The notes beneath the pieces were generated by a model, which was given only the letters and a program-made list of their open reading frames with translations, ran no database searches and was not told the DNA's origin. From positions 282,106-346,105 of the forward strand of contig NZ_CABPRZ010000004.1 in NCBI RefSeq assembly GCF_902459695.1: 64,000 nucleotides of DNA. Direction: 5' to 3'. This document shows positions 33,798 through 42,677 of this stretch, piece by piece (positions within the stretch are counted from its first letter, which is position 1; every line of letters starts with the position of its first letter). This stretch comes from Pandoraea terrae (GTDB lineage Bacteria > Pseudomonadota > Gammaproteobacteria > Burkholderiales > Burkholderiaceae). A program made the position numbers and the translations under genes.

Positions 33798-34619
33798 TCA
33801 CAGTTCGGCCGGCAGCGGCGCGTGCAGCCACTTCAGCGAAATCACGTTCATCGTGCCGTCCTTGCGGGCGCGTGCGATGACCTCGTCGACCTTCTGCAGC
33901 AGGCGCGGCTCGTTCTTGTTCACGCCGACGTGATCGGGGGAACTGAACAGGGCGAACTTCTGCTCGGGATTGTTCGCCGGACGACGCGCGAGAATGGTCG
34001 CGCCGACGTCGTTGCCGACCACCATCAGCTGCACCTGGCCGGCCAGGAAAGCGGTGATGGCGCCGTTCGGATCGTCGAACCGCTTGATGACCGCGGACTT
34101 GGGCGCGGCCTTGGTGACGCTGAGGTCTTCGAGCGTGCCGCGCGCCACGGAGATCGTCTTGCCTGCCAGGTCGTCGGCGTTCTTCACGGTGAGGGCCTTG
34201 GGACCGAACACGGCCAGTTCGTACGGTGCGTACGGCTTCGAGAAGTCGATCACCTTGGCGCGTTCCGGCGTGTGGCCGACCGACAGCAGCATGTCGGTCT
34301 TGCGATTGACGAGGTACGCCATGCGGTTGTCACCGGTGACCTGCACCAGCTCGACCTTGACGTTGAGCCCCTTGGCGATCAGGTTCGCAACGTCGATGTC
34401 GTAGCCTTGCGGCTTCATGTCGGGGCCGATCGAGCCGAACGGCGGATAGTCCTCGAACACGCCGATGCGGACCACGCCCGCCTTGGCGATCGAATCGAGA
34501 ACGTCGGCGTGCGCTTGCGGGGCGAACGCGCTGAACGCGGCGGCGCCGGTCAGCGAGAGAACAACGGCCGTGGCCGAGAACAGACGGCGGGCACGCGGTG
34601 CGAGTCGGGAAAGCGTCAT
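33798..34619 (-). CDS. Polar amino acid ABC transporter substrate-binding protein
   Basis: A 273-aa periplasmic protein of the SBP_bac_3 family. The signal peptide spans about 1-38 (cleavage near AHA-DVL). VVRIGVFEDYPPFGSIG, YDIDVANLIAKGL, and GHTPERAKVIDFSKPY are the family's ligand-pocket segments. AGGAG precedes the ATG at 34619. With the two permeases downstream it forms a uptake system for an amino acid, arginine or a guanidino compound by context. Confidence 0.9.
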   Translation of the reverse strand: MTLSRLAPRARRLFSATAVVLSLTGAAAFSAFAPQAHADVLDSIAKAGVVRIGVFEDYPPFGSIGPDMKPQGYDIDVANLIAKGLNVKVELVQVTGDNRMAYLVNRKTDMLLSVGHTPERAKVIDFSKPYAPYELAVFGPKALTVKNADDLAGKTISVARGTLEDLSVTKAAPKSAVIKRFDDPNGAITAFLAGQVQLMVVGNDVGATILARRPANNPEQKFALFSSPDHVGVNKNEPRLLQKVDEVIARARKDGTMNVISLKWLHAPLPAEL

Positions 34620-34669
34620 GATCTGGACTCCTGTTGAACTGTTGAAACGGTAACGGTGGAAGGAACGCG

Positions 34670-35743
34670 TCAGTGCGCCGCACGCGCGGCAATCAGCTTG
34701 CAAGCCTGGGCAGGCAATTCCGCCAAAACCGGCATGCCGAGCGCGAGCCCTGGCGTCTCGCGCGGCGTCGTCGCGGCGGTGAGCGTGAAGCCGGCGCAAT
34801 CGATCGTGGCCTCCAGCGTCGCGCCCACGTCGCGGATGAACGTAATCTTGCCGGCCAGGCGATTGGGGCCGACGCCGTCGGCGAAGGTCTTTAGGTGAAT
34901 GTCCTCAGGACGGATCAGCAGACGGATATCGCCGGATTGACTGCCCGTGCTCGCTGCATTCGCCACGGCGACTCGCTGCCCGCCGGGCAGCGTCACCTGC
35001 CCCTGTCCGTCGTGACTGACCGGCAGGATGTTGCCCAAGCCGATGAAGTCGGCGACGAACTCGCTGACCGGGTCGCGATAGATGTCGAGCGGCTTGCCGA
35101 CCTGCGCGATGCGGCCCTTCTCCATGACGACGATTTCATCGGCCATCGTCATCGCCTCGCGCTGATCGTGGGTGACCATGATGGTCGTGATGCCGAGGCG
35201 CTGTTGCAGCAGGCGAATCTCGACCTGCATCGCCTCGCGCAGCTTCGCGTCGAGCGCGGAAAGGGGCTCGTCGAGCAACAGCAGCTTGGGCGACGAGGCA
35301 ATCGCCCGCGCGATCGCAACACGCTGCCGCTGGCCGCCCGACAACTGGGTGACAGGCCGGTCGCGCATGTACGGCAGCTGGATCATCTCAAGCAGTTCGG
35401 TGACGCGGCGCGCTTGCTCGGCCGCGCCCGTCTTGCGCAAGCGCAGCGGGTACGCGATGTTTTGCGCGACGGTCATGTGCGGGAACAGCGCGAGCGCCTG
35501 GAACACCATGCCGAAATCGCGCCGGTTGGCCGGCGTGTGCGTGATGTCGCGACCGCCGAACGTGATGTTGCCGGCGCTCGGCATTTCCAGGCCGGCGATC
35601 ATGCGCAACAACGTGGTCTTGCCGCAGCCGGAGGGGCCGAGGAAGCAAACCAGCTTGCCGTCGGGCACGCTCAGGTCGACATGGTCGACGGCGCAAGCCG
35701 CGTTGAAGCGCTTGGTGACGGCCTTCAGGGTTAATGGATTCAT
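34670..35743 (-). CDS. ABC transporter ATPase, spermidine/putrescine (PotA) type
   Basis: A 357-aa ATPase with Walker A GPSGCGKTT, Q-loop MVFQALALFPHMT, signature LSGGQRQRVAIARAI, Walker B LLLLDEPLSALD and the H-loop VTHDQ. A C-terminal TOBE domain (about 260-357, with LLIRPEDI) is typical of PotA/FbpC importers. It is the fourth gene of the PotDCB-like set upstream. It may also have to serve the HisMQ-type permeases just downstream, which lack an ATPase of their own, but domain type argues against this. Confidence 0.9.
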   Translation of the reverse strand: MNPLTLKAVTKRFNAACAVDHVDLSVPDGKLVCFLGPSGCGKTTLLRMIAGLEMPSAGNITFGGRDITHTPANRRDFGMVFQALALFPHMTVAQNIAYPLRLRKTGAAEQARRVTELLEMIQLPYMRDRPVTQLSGGQRQRVAIARAIASSPKLLLLDEPLSALDAKLREAMQVEIRLLQQRLGITTIMVTHDQREAMTMADEIVVMEKGRIAQVGKPLDIYRDPVSEFVADFIGLGNILPVSHDGQGQVTLPGGQRVAVANAASTGSQSGDIRLLIRPEDIHLKTFADGVGPNRLAGKITFIRDVGATLEATIDCAGFTLTAATTPRETPGLALGMPVLAELPAQACKLIAARAAH

Positions 35744-35778
35744 GAGGGATACCTGCCGGATTCGGGTGCGGTGAGAGA

Positions 35779-36636
35779 TCAGAGCGCAACGCCCTTGTCG
35801 CCGACCAGCTTTTCCAGCAGCCAGATCAGCGCGAAGTCGATTGCGACGATGAAAACGGCGAACGAGAACACGGTCGGATCGAGCGACGAGACGGTGCGGC
35901 TGTAAAGCCATACCGGCAAGGTCATCGTGTCGATGCCGTAGAGGAAGAACGTCACCGTGAATTCATTGAACGAGATGATGAACGCGAACAGCATGCCGGC
36001 CAGGATGCCGGGGCGCATCAGCGGCAGGACGACATCGATCATCGCGCGGCGCGGGCTCGCGCCCATCACCCAGGCGGCCTCCTCGAACTCCGGACCGATC
36101 GACGCGACCGATGCCGCGCAGTTTTTCACGGTAAACGGCAGCACCAGGATCACGTGCGCGATGATGAGCCGGAACACGCCGAGTTCGACCGGCAACGCGT
36201 TGAAGACCAGCAGCAGCGACAGGCCGAGCATGACCAGCGGATACACGAGCGGCAGCGCCACCAGTTGCTCAACCGCCGGCTTGCCGCGAAACCGGCAACG
36301 GCTCAGCGCGTAGGCCGCCGGCGCCGACACGGCGGTGGCGATCAGCATCGTCGATATCGCGACGAGGAGGCTCGTGCGCAGCGCGTCGCCGATCGACATC
36401 GCGTCGCCGGCCGCCGGCGCGACGAACGTGTGCCACGCGGCGCGATACCACTGCAGGCTGTATTCGTGCGGCGGAAACTGGAGCGTGCCCGTGGCACCGA
36501 ACGACATGACGATCATCGTCAGGATCGGCAGCGCCGCGAGAAACAGCACAATCCCCGCGAGCAGCGCGGTGGGCACGCCGAGGCGGCCCGGCATGGCAGC
36601 GGGCCAAAGCCGCAGGGTTGACGTAGACGGGCTCAT
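35779..36636 (-). CDS. ABC transporter permease, PotC type
   Basis: A 285-aa permease with six predicted helices. The EAA loop is EEAAWVMGASPRRAMIDVVLP with the conserved Gly, and the ISFNEFTVTFFL segment near the C-terminus is a PotC hallmark. Its ATG overlaps the stop of the first permease (ATGA at 36633-36636). It pairs with the PotB-type subunit to carry a polyamine- or opine-like cation. Confidence 0.9.
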   Translation of the reverse strand: MSPSTSTLRLWPAAMPGRLGVPTALLAGIVLFLAALPILTMIVMSFGATGTLQFPPHEYSLQWYRAAWHTFVAPAAGDAMSIGDALRTSLLVAISTMLIATAVSAPAAYALSRCRFRGKPAVEQLVALPLVYPLVMLGLSLLLVFNALPVELGVFRLIIAHVILVLPFTVKNCAASVASIGPEFEEAAWVMGASPRRAMIDVVLPLMRPGILAGMLFAFIISFNEFTVTFFLYGIDTMTLPVWLYSRTVSSLDPTVFSFAVFIVAIDFALIWLLEKLVGDKGVAL

Positions 36637-37562
36637 GCGTCGGACTCCTTGAGACGTTGCGTGCGTTGCGCAAGACGCTGGGACAACGTCATCACGAGGA
36701 GGGTCGCAGCCATCAGCACGACGCCCGAAGCGGATGCGGCGGGCCAGTTCAGCAACGGCGCGACCTGATCGTGGACGAGCACGGCGAGCATCGGCACACG
36801 GCGGCCGCCGAGCAGCAGCGGCACGGCGAAGGCGCTCGCGTTGTAGGCGAACACGAGCAGCGCACCGGAGACAATCCCCGGCATGGCAAGCGGCAACACC
36901 ACGTGGCGCAGCGTTTGCCAACGCGTGGCGCCGAGCGTGGCGGCAGCCTCTTCGTACGACGCCGAGACGGCGCGCATTGCGCTCGACATCGGCAGCACGG
37001 CGAGCGGGAACGCTGTCTGGATCAGGCCCAGCAGCACGCCATGTTCGCGATACAGCCACATCAACGGGCGTTCGATCGCGCCGCTTGCGATGAGCGCGTG
37101 ATTGAGCAGGCCTGCCGGGCCGAGGATGACCAGCCAGCCGTAGCCCTGCAAAAGCAGGTTGACCAGCAGCGGCAACAGCACGCCGGCGAGCAGCAACCGG
37201 CGGGCAAGCCGCGATTCGGTGCGCGTCATCGCGAGCGCGACCGGGATCGCGAGCACTACGGCGCAGACCATGCTCTGCGCGGCGAGCCGCAAGGTCAGCC
37301 AGAGCGATTTCAGGAAATAGCTGTCCGCCAGTTCCACGTAGTTCTGCAGCGTGAAACTGCGCCATTCGTTGCCCGACTCGGCGAAACTCATGCGCAGCAC
37401 GACGAGCGAGGCGGCGGTGAGCACTGCCAGGAACACCAGGATCGGCGCGAGCAGCAGCCACGGCCGCGCGTGCGGCGGGAGCGCGCCCGGCGCCGTGGCA
37501 CCCTGTCCCCGCGGATCGCCCGCGCGGACGTGTTGCGTCGGAGTAGCGGACATCATGGTCAT
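36633..37562 (-). CDS. ABC transporter permease, PotB type
   Basis: A 309-aa permease with six predicted helices and the EAA loop EEAAATLGATRWQTLRHVVLP. The N-terminal 30 residues are Gly/Pro/Ala-rich and cytosolic. The ATG at 37562 overlaps the stop of the binding-protein gene and its own stop overlaps the PotC-type gene, so all three are translationally coupled. Confidence 0.9.
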   Translation of the reverse strand: MTMMSATPTQHVRAGDPRGQGATAPGALPPHARPWLLLAPILVFLAVLTAASLVVLRMSFAESGNEWRSFTLQNYVELADSYFLKSLWLTLRLAAQSMVCAVVLAIPVALAMTRTESRLARRLLLAGVLLPLLVNLLLQGYGWLVILGPAGLLNHALIASGAIERPLMWLYREHGVLLGLIQTAFPLAVLPMSSAMRAVSASYEEAAATLGATRWQTLRHVVLPLAMPGIVSGALLVFAYNASAFAVPLLLGGRRVPMLAVLVHDQVAPLLNWPAASASGVVLMAATLLVMTLSQRLAQRTQRLKESDA

Positions 37563-38653
37563 GCCGAGAAGATCTGCGTATAGCGCTTGATCCAGGCCGC
37601 CTGCACCTGGGAGAGCGCCTTGTCGTCATGCAGTACGGCCTTTTCCGCGATTTGCTGCGGGCTCGGCACGAAGGCGCGGCTCTCGGCCGGAATCACGGCG
37701 CGGCCGTTGACCGGACCGTTGAGCACGTCGGCGGCCATGCGGCCTTGCACGCCGGCATCGAGCGAGTGGTTGATGAACGCGTGGATCAGGTCGCTGTCGC
37801 CGGGATGCGCCTTCGGGATCACCGTGAACATCAATTGCGTGGCGAAGCCCTCCTTCATGCCGTAGGTCACGCCCATCTTGTATTCGGGCTTGCGGATCTG
37901 CTCAGGGAAGAAGGCCGGCGAGTAGATGCCGCCGAGGTCGAGCGAGCCGGTGCGGAACAGGTCGGCAATCTGGTTCGGGTTCTCGCCCAGCGTCATGACG
38001 CGATCCTTCAACAGCGCCAGTTTCTTGAAGCCCGGTTCGATGTTCTGCTGCGAGCCGCCCGACAGTTTTGCGGCGATGATCGCCAGATCGACTGCCTCGG
38101 CCCATTCGGGCGGCGGCAGGAACAGCTTGCCCGCATATTTCGGGTCCCACAGCGCCTCGTACGAGGTCGGCGGCGTCTTGACCGTTGCCGTGTTGTAGAT
38201 GAGGCCGTCGGACCACAGCAGATAGCCGATGCCGAAGCCGTTGGCGCCGGTCCGGTACTGGGGGGCGACTTCCTTCAGGTTCGGGAGCTTGTCGAGGTCG
38301 GGCTTGGTCAGCAGGCCGGCATCGCCGAGCCCTGCGGCGCCGACACCCGCGAGCGTGATCACGTCGTAGGTCGGGCGATCGCCCGCAGCCTTGACCTTGG
38401 CAACCATGCCGGAGGTGCCGTCGGCGCGGTCGGCGATGACTTTCGCGCCGGTCTTGGCGCTGAAGGTCGCGGCAATGTTTCGCAACGCGGCGGCGCCGGT
38501 GTCGTCGGACCACGTCAGCAGACGCAGCGTCTTGCCTGCAAAATTGCGGTCCTGCGCGCGGGCCTGGATGAACGGCGTCGGTAGCGCGGACGCCGCCAGC
38601 GCCGCACCGATGGTCTTGATTGCCTGCCTTCTGCCCAATTTGATGTCGTGCAT
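37559..38653 (-). CDS. ABC transporter substrate-binding protein, PotD type
   Basis: A 364-aa periplasmic binding protein. The N-terminus GRRQAIKTIGAALAASALP carries a twin-arginine pair before a hydrophobic stretch, so export by Tat is possible. KTLRLLTWSDDTGAAALRN starts the mature fold and YDVITLAGVGAAGL and GYLLWSDGLIYNT continue the PotD pattern. GGAGAG precedes the ATG at 38653. It is the first gene of a minus-strand run that continues to the ALDH gene at 29.1 kb. The substrate is unknown; polyamine, agmatine or an opine would fit the island. Confidence 0.88.
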   Translation of the reverse strand: MHDIKLGRRQAIKTIGAALAASALPTPFIQARAQDRNFAGKTLRLLTWSDDTGAAALRNIAATFSAKTGAKVIADRADGTSGMVAKVKAAGDRPTYDVITLAGVGAAGLGDAGLLTKPDLDKLPNLKEVAPQYRTGANGFGIGYLLWSDGLIYNTATVKTPPTSYEALWDPKYAGKLFLPPPEWAEAVDLAIIAAKLSGGSQQNIEPGFKKLALLKDRVMTLGENPNQIADLFRTGSLDLGGIYSPAFFPEQIRKPEYKMGVTYGMKEGFATQLMFTVIPKAHPGDSDLIHAFINHSLDAGVQGRMAADVLNGPVNGRAVIPAESRAFVPSPQQIAEKAVLHDDKALSQVQAAWIKRYTQIFSA

Positions 38654-39082
38654 GGTTCTCTCCGGTGATCGACGAGGCAGCGGTCCGCCGGTTGGGGAGG
38701 GAGCGAACGCGTTGCCGATGAACGGACTCTAGGAAAGACAAAATCGCGCAACAAACGAAATCTTTGCATGCTCGTCATGTCTTTTTCTCATGACGGCGCG
38801 CTATCGCTTGGCTGGCTTGAGGGTGCCCACACAGCCCGCCGAGTGGCGCCGGCAGGGGTATTCGGGTTTACATCCATGCCGAAAACGTGCGAAAAGCGGC
38901 CTAATGTGACGCCAAAGCCATCGATCGGCATGTGTCGCCCCTATTTCAACGGGGCGACGCGTCCACCGCAAAATCGGTCAAGACCGCATGAGCCGCACGC
39001 ATGAGACCGGCAGCGACGATCGATGTGCCGAACGACCCCGTGTGCGAGCACGATGACGCCCCTGGAATGCCGGACAACCGCA
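38654..39082. promoter_or_regulatory. 429-bp divergent control region between PotD-type gene and LysR gene
   Basis: No gene is supported here. An AT-rich stretch at 38727-38770 could hold the promoter for the minus-strand transport run. The dyad at 38773-38795 is listed separately. I see nothing recognisable in 38800-39080 apart from the leader of the LysR gene. Confidence 0.5.
38773..38795. promoter_or_regulatory. Inverted repeat, candidate LysR operator
   Basis: CGTCATG and CATGACG are perfect 7-bp arms around 9 bases. The dyad contains T-N11-A, the LysR-type recognition frame. It lies 120 bases upstream of the PotD-type gene and faces the divergent LysR gene. Confidence 0.5.
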
Positions 39083-39994
39083 ATGCGACTGCTTCCCCCC
39101 TTGAATGCCTTGCAGGTCTTTGAAATCGTTGCGCGCTACCGCAGCTTCACGCGCGCGGCCGAGCATTTGTGCCTCACGCAGGGCGCCGTCAGCCGGCAAA
39201 TTCTGTCGCTCGAGAACTACTACCAGTTGCCGCTGTTCGAACGGCGCGCCAAAGGGCTCACGCTGACGCCCGAAGGCGAGCGCCTGTTGCCCGCGGTCAA
39301 GGAGGGGCTCGCGTGCATCGAGGAGGCGTCGATCCGTCTGAAGCGGCAAACGCCGGATCTCGCGCTGAAAGTCCCGACCTGCGCGATGCACTGGATGTTG
39401 CCCAAGATCATGCGCTTCCAGAAGGAGCATCCGGGCCTGCAGATGCAGATCACGACGTCCTGGCAGCACACGGTCGATTTCGAGAGCGAGCCGTACGATG
39501 CGGCCATCGTGTATGGCTCATCGCCCGGCCGCAACGTCCACTCGATCCGGCTGTTCGACGAGGTGTTGACGCCGGTATGCTCGCCCGAGCTGGCCAACGG
39601 CGGAGCGATCGCCACCGAGGCGGACCTGACGCGGTACACGCTGCTGCACCCGACGCGCGACCATCGCGACTGGAAGCGCTGGCTCGATCACGTCGGCATG
39701 AAAAGCATCGACGTGTCGGGCGGGCTGAATTTCGAAACGCTCGACATGGCAACGAGCGCGGCAGTGCAAGGGCTGGGCGTGGCGATCGGCGACTGCACGC
39801 TGGTCAAGGAGGACATCGAGGCCGGCCGCCTGGTCATGCCGTTTGAAATGACGGTGACGACGGGCGCGAGCTATTACTTTGTCCACCCCGACAACGTCAC
39901 CACCCAGGACAAGGTCAACCGGTTCAGCGAATGGATCGCGACCCAGCCGCTGTGGGCGACGGACGCCGAGCACGCGCCGGCCCGGTCCCGCTGA
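39083..39994 (+). CDS. LysR family regulator (GcvA-like)
   Basis: A 303-aa regulator starting MRLLPPLNALQVFEIVARYR, the GcvA-type N-terminus, with HTH TRAAEHLCLTQGAVSRQILSLE. Residues about 90-295 form the two-lobed ligand-binding domain. The ATG at 39083 fits family length; one at 39053 is possible. It is divergent from the PotD-type transport operon and probably controls it through the dyad at 38773-38795. Confidence 0.88.
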   Translation: MRLLPPLNALQVFEIVARYRSFTRAAEHLCLTQGAVSRQILSLENYYQLPLFERRAKGLTLTPEGERLLPAVKEGLACIEEASIRLKRQTPDLALKVPTCAMHWMLPKIMRFQKEHPGLQMQITTSWQHTVDFESEPYDAAIVYGSSPGRNVHSIRLFDEVLTPVCSPELANGGAIATEADLTRYTLLHPTRDHRDWKRWLDHVGMKSIDVSGGLNFETLDMATSAAVQGLGVAIGDCTLVKEDIEAGRLVMPFEMTVTTGASYYFVHPDNVTTQDKVNRFSEWIATQPLWATDAEHAPARSR

Positions 39995-40012
39995 CGCCAG
40001 ATGGGCTCGCGC

Positions 40013-40038
40013 GGCCTGCACACATGGGTTTGCAGGCC
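40013..40038 (+). terminator. Stem-loop after the LysR gene
   Basis: GGCCTGCA and TGCAGGCC form a perfect 8-bp stem with a 10-base loop, 18 bases after the LysR stop. There is no clear T-run, so termination would be weak. Confidence 0.45.
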
Positions 40039-40045
40039 GACGATT

Positions 40046-40073
40046 ACTTCAGAAATCCCGAAACTGATTGTTT
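40046..40073. promoter_or_regulatory. Shared LysR-type operator, copy 1
   Basis: The 28 bases beginning ACTTCAGAAATCCCGAAACT match the copy at 43644-43671 at 22 positions. The core is TTCAG-N11-CTGAT, a dyad of the LysR kind. It lies about 155 bases upstream of the binding-protein gene at 40228. The other copy sits between the second LysR gene and the ureohydrolase gene, so that LysR protein is the likely reader of both. Confidence 0.65.
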
Positions 40074-40227
40074 AATTTTCCCGGATTGTTCGCGACGGGG
40101 CGGGCATGCACCATTGGCCTTCATCGGCGCGGTATGCCTGACGGCCCCGCGTCCGCCAAGCCCCGTTCGGCGCGGCTTTCGCCATTTGGCCTGCCGCAGT
40201 GCCAACGATAAAGATCGGAGACATACG

Positions 40228-41055
40228 ATGCTTCTCAAACGTCACACGGCTCGCCTCCTCCTCGCAGTCGCAACCGGTGCCGCCTGCGCCTTCGCCCACG
40301 TGAGCGCGTTCGCACAGAATACAGCCGTCACATTGGCTCCCGGACAACTCAAGGTCGGCATGGAAATCACCTATCCGCCGTTCGAATCCTTCGAGGGCGA
40401 CAAGGTGGTCGGCTCCGATCCGGAACTGGCACACGCACTCGCCAAGCAACTGAACGCCAGCGCAAGCTTCATCGACACACGCTTTACCGGCCTGATCCTC
40501 GGGCTCAACGCGCGACGCTATGACGCAGTCATCTCCGGCATGTACGTGACGCCCGAGCGGGTCGCCCAGGCTCGCGTGATTCCCTACGCACAAGCGGGCG
40601 CGGCCATCATTGTGCCGGCGGCAGGATCGCTCAAGCCCAAGCGCCCCGAGGATCTGTGCGGCCTGCGCGTGGGCCTGGAACAGGGCACCACCTGGGTTGC
40701 CCAGCTTCGCTCCCTGTCGCAAACTTATTGCAAGGCGAACGGCAAGGGCGACATCACCGTCAGCGAGTTCCCGTCGGCGCCCGAGGCAATGCAGGCCTTG
40801 CTGGCGAACAATGTTCAGGCGCAGATGGAAATCGCAGGCGCAGCGACTGCGCTGGCCGCAAAGTCGTCGGGGCGCGTGGTGGTCTCGTCGACCGACCTGA
40901 TCTATCCGCAAACGCTCGGCATCTATGTCAAGAAGGACAACGCAGCGTTGCATGACGCCCTGACGCGTGCCCTCGAGCAAGTGAAGAAGACCGGCGAGTA
41001 CGACGCGATTCTCAAGAAATACAAGCTGCTGCCGCCGCCCCCCAACGCTTCCTGA
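40228..41055 (+). CDS. Amino acid ABC transporter substrate-binding protein
   Basis: A 275-aa periplasmic SBP_bac_3 protein with a signal peptide of about 30 residues (cleavage near AFA-QNT). LKVGMEITYPPFESF, VVGSDPELAHALAKQL and SGMYVTPERVAQARVIPY are pocket-forming segments. GGAG stands upstream of the ATG at 40228. It is followed 46 bases later by the fused permease-ATPase. A ureohydrolase gene shares its upstream operator, so the ligand may be a guanidino compound such as 4-guanidinobutyrate. Confidence 0.9.
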   Translation: MLLKRHTARLLLAVATGAACAFAHVSAFAQNTAVTLAPGQLKVGMEITYPPFESFEGDKVVGSDPELAHALAKQLNASASFIDTRFTGLILGLNARRYDAVISGMYVTPERVAQARVIPYAQAGAAIIVPAAGSLKPKRPEDLCGLRVGLEQGTTWVAQLRSLSQTYCKANGKGDITVSEFPSAPEAMQALLANNVQAQMEIAGAATALAAKSSGRVVVSSTDLIYPQTLGIYVKKDNAALHDALTRALEQVKKTGEYDAILKKYKLLPPPPNAS

Positions 41056-41101
41056 GCCGGCCACCGCCTGTTCACGCAATTGCTCTGAGTAAGAGGTTCC
41101 C

Positions 41102-42658
41102 ATGCATTTCGATTTTGCTTATCTTCTGTCGCTGTTCACGCTGCCCGCCTTATGGCAGGCCTGCGTGACCGTGGTGGAACTCAGCGCTTTGTCGTGGACG
41201 CTCGGCCTGCTCCTGGGCTTCCCGCTCGCAGCGGCAAAGCTGTACGGCCCGCGCTGGCTCGCGGTGCCTGCGTCGCTGTATATCTGGTTCTTCCGCAGCG
41301 TGCCGTTGCTGGTGGTGATGGTCTTTGTCTTCAATCTGCCGCAACTGTTTCCCGCCTCTGGCGCGATGCTGTCCAATCCGTTCATCGCGGGGTTCATCGC
41401 GCTGGTCGTGACGGAGGCTGCCTATATGGCGGAGATCCATCGCGGCGGGCTGCTGTCGGTCGCGAAGGGCCAGTACGAGGCAGGCGCGGCGCTGGGCATC
41501 CGTGCGTTCGGCCTGCAACGGCTCGTGGTGATCCCGCAGGCGTTCCGCATCGCGCTGCCGACAATGGTCAACGAGTTCATCACCTGCGTTAAGCTCACCT
41601 CGCTCGCATCGGTGATTTCACTCACGGAACTGCTGATGGTCGGGCAGCGCCTGTACTCGCAGAATTTTCTGGTGCTGGAGACGCTTAGCGCGATCGCGAT
41701 TTTCTACGTGATGATCGTCACGGTGTTTGGCTGGGTCCTGTCCTACGTCGAGCGCCGCCTCGATCTCGCACGACGCCGTCCCGAAACGCTGCGCGATGCG
41801 GCGCTCGAGGCGCTGCGCCACGACGCCGCCCCGCTGCCGCCGGCCGCCGCAACGCGCAACGGCGGAGGCGCGCCGCTGGCACTGCAGATCAAGCATCTGC
41901 ACAAGCGCTATGGCGACCATGAAGTCCTCACCGGCGTCGACCTCGACGTCGGCACGGGCGAGGTCATTTCGATCATCGGCCCGTCGGGCTCGGGCAAGAC
42001 CTCGCTGATTCGCACGATCAACGCGCTCGAGCGGATCGACAAGGGGGAGATCACGCTGTTCGGCGAGCGATTCATCGCGGCGGGCGACCGGCCCGGCAAT
42101 CGGCGTGTGAACGACGGCCTCCGCCATATCGGCATGGTGTTCCAGGGTTTCCATCTGTTCCCGCACCGCACGATTCTCGACAATGTCGTCATGGCGCCAC
42201 GCTATCACGGCCGCGGCACGCGCGAAACCACCACCCGCCAGGCGCTGGCGCTGCTCGACAAGGTGGGTCTGCTGGCGCACGCGTACAAGTATCCGCATCA
42301 GCTCTCGGGCGGGCAGCAGCAACGCGTGGCGATCGCGCGGGCGCTGGCGATGGCGCCGGACATCATGCTGTTCGACGAGCCGACCTCGGCGCTCGATCCG
42401 GAGCTGGTCGGCGAGGTCCTCAAGGTGATCGGCGATCTCGCGAAGGAAGGCATGACGATGATCATCGTGACGCATGAAATGGACTTTGCGATGTCGATTT
42501 CAGACCGCGTGGTGTTCATGGAGCGCGGCGTGGTGCAATGCGCCGCCTCGCCCGACACGATCCGGTGCGACCCCGCCGCCGAGCGCGTCCGCCGGTTCAT
42601 CGGCATCGAATCGGCTTCCGGCGCAGCCGTCAATTTCACGGAATCCGTGCCGGCCTGA
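41102..42658 (+). CDS. Fused amino acid ABC permease and ATPase
   Basis: One 518-aa chain. Residues about 1-225 form a HisM-type permease (five helices, FFRSVPLLVVMVFVFNLP, EAA loop AGAALGIRAFGLQRLVVIPQA). A linker of about 35 residues follows. Residues about 262-505 are a HisP/GlnQ-type ATPase with GPSGSGKTS, signature LSGGQQQRVAIARALAM and LFDEPTSALD. These subunits are usually separate proteins. With the single binding protein upstream, a homodimer of this fusion would give a complete importer. There is no frameshift or internal start with a strong ribosome site at the joint. Confidence 0.92.
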   Translation: MHFDFAYLLSLFTLPALWQACVTVVELSALSWTLGLLLGFPLAAAKLYGPRWLAVPASLYIWFFRSVPLLVVMVFVFNLPQLFPASGAMLSNPFIAGFIALVVTEAAYMAEIHRGGLLSVAKGQYEAGAALGIRAFGLQRLVVIPQAFRIALPTMVNEFITCVKLTSLASVISLTELLMVGQRLYSQNFLVLETLSAIAIFYVMIVTVFGWVLSYVERRLDLARRRPETLRDAALEALRHDAAPLPPAAATRNGGGAPLALQIKHLHKRYGDHEVLTGVDLDVGTGEVISIIGPSGSGKTSLIRTINALERIDKGEITLFGERFIAAGDRPGNRRVNDGLRHIGMVFQGFHLFPHRTILDNVVMAPRYHGRGTRETTTRQALALLDKVGLLAHAYKYPHQLSGGQQQRVAIARALAMAPDIMLFDEPTSALDPELVGEVLKVIGDLAKEGMTMIIVTHEMDFAMSISDRVVFMERGVVQCAASPDTIRCDPAAERVRRFIGIESASGAAVNFTESVPA

Positions 42659-42677
42659 GCGTCGTGTCAGCGATACC

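Noticed and set aside
38800..39050. Guanidine or glycine riboswitch upstream of the transport or LysR genes
   Set aside because: I looked for the conserved guanidine-I and glycine aptamer motifs and found no convincing match or paired elements.
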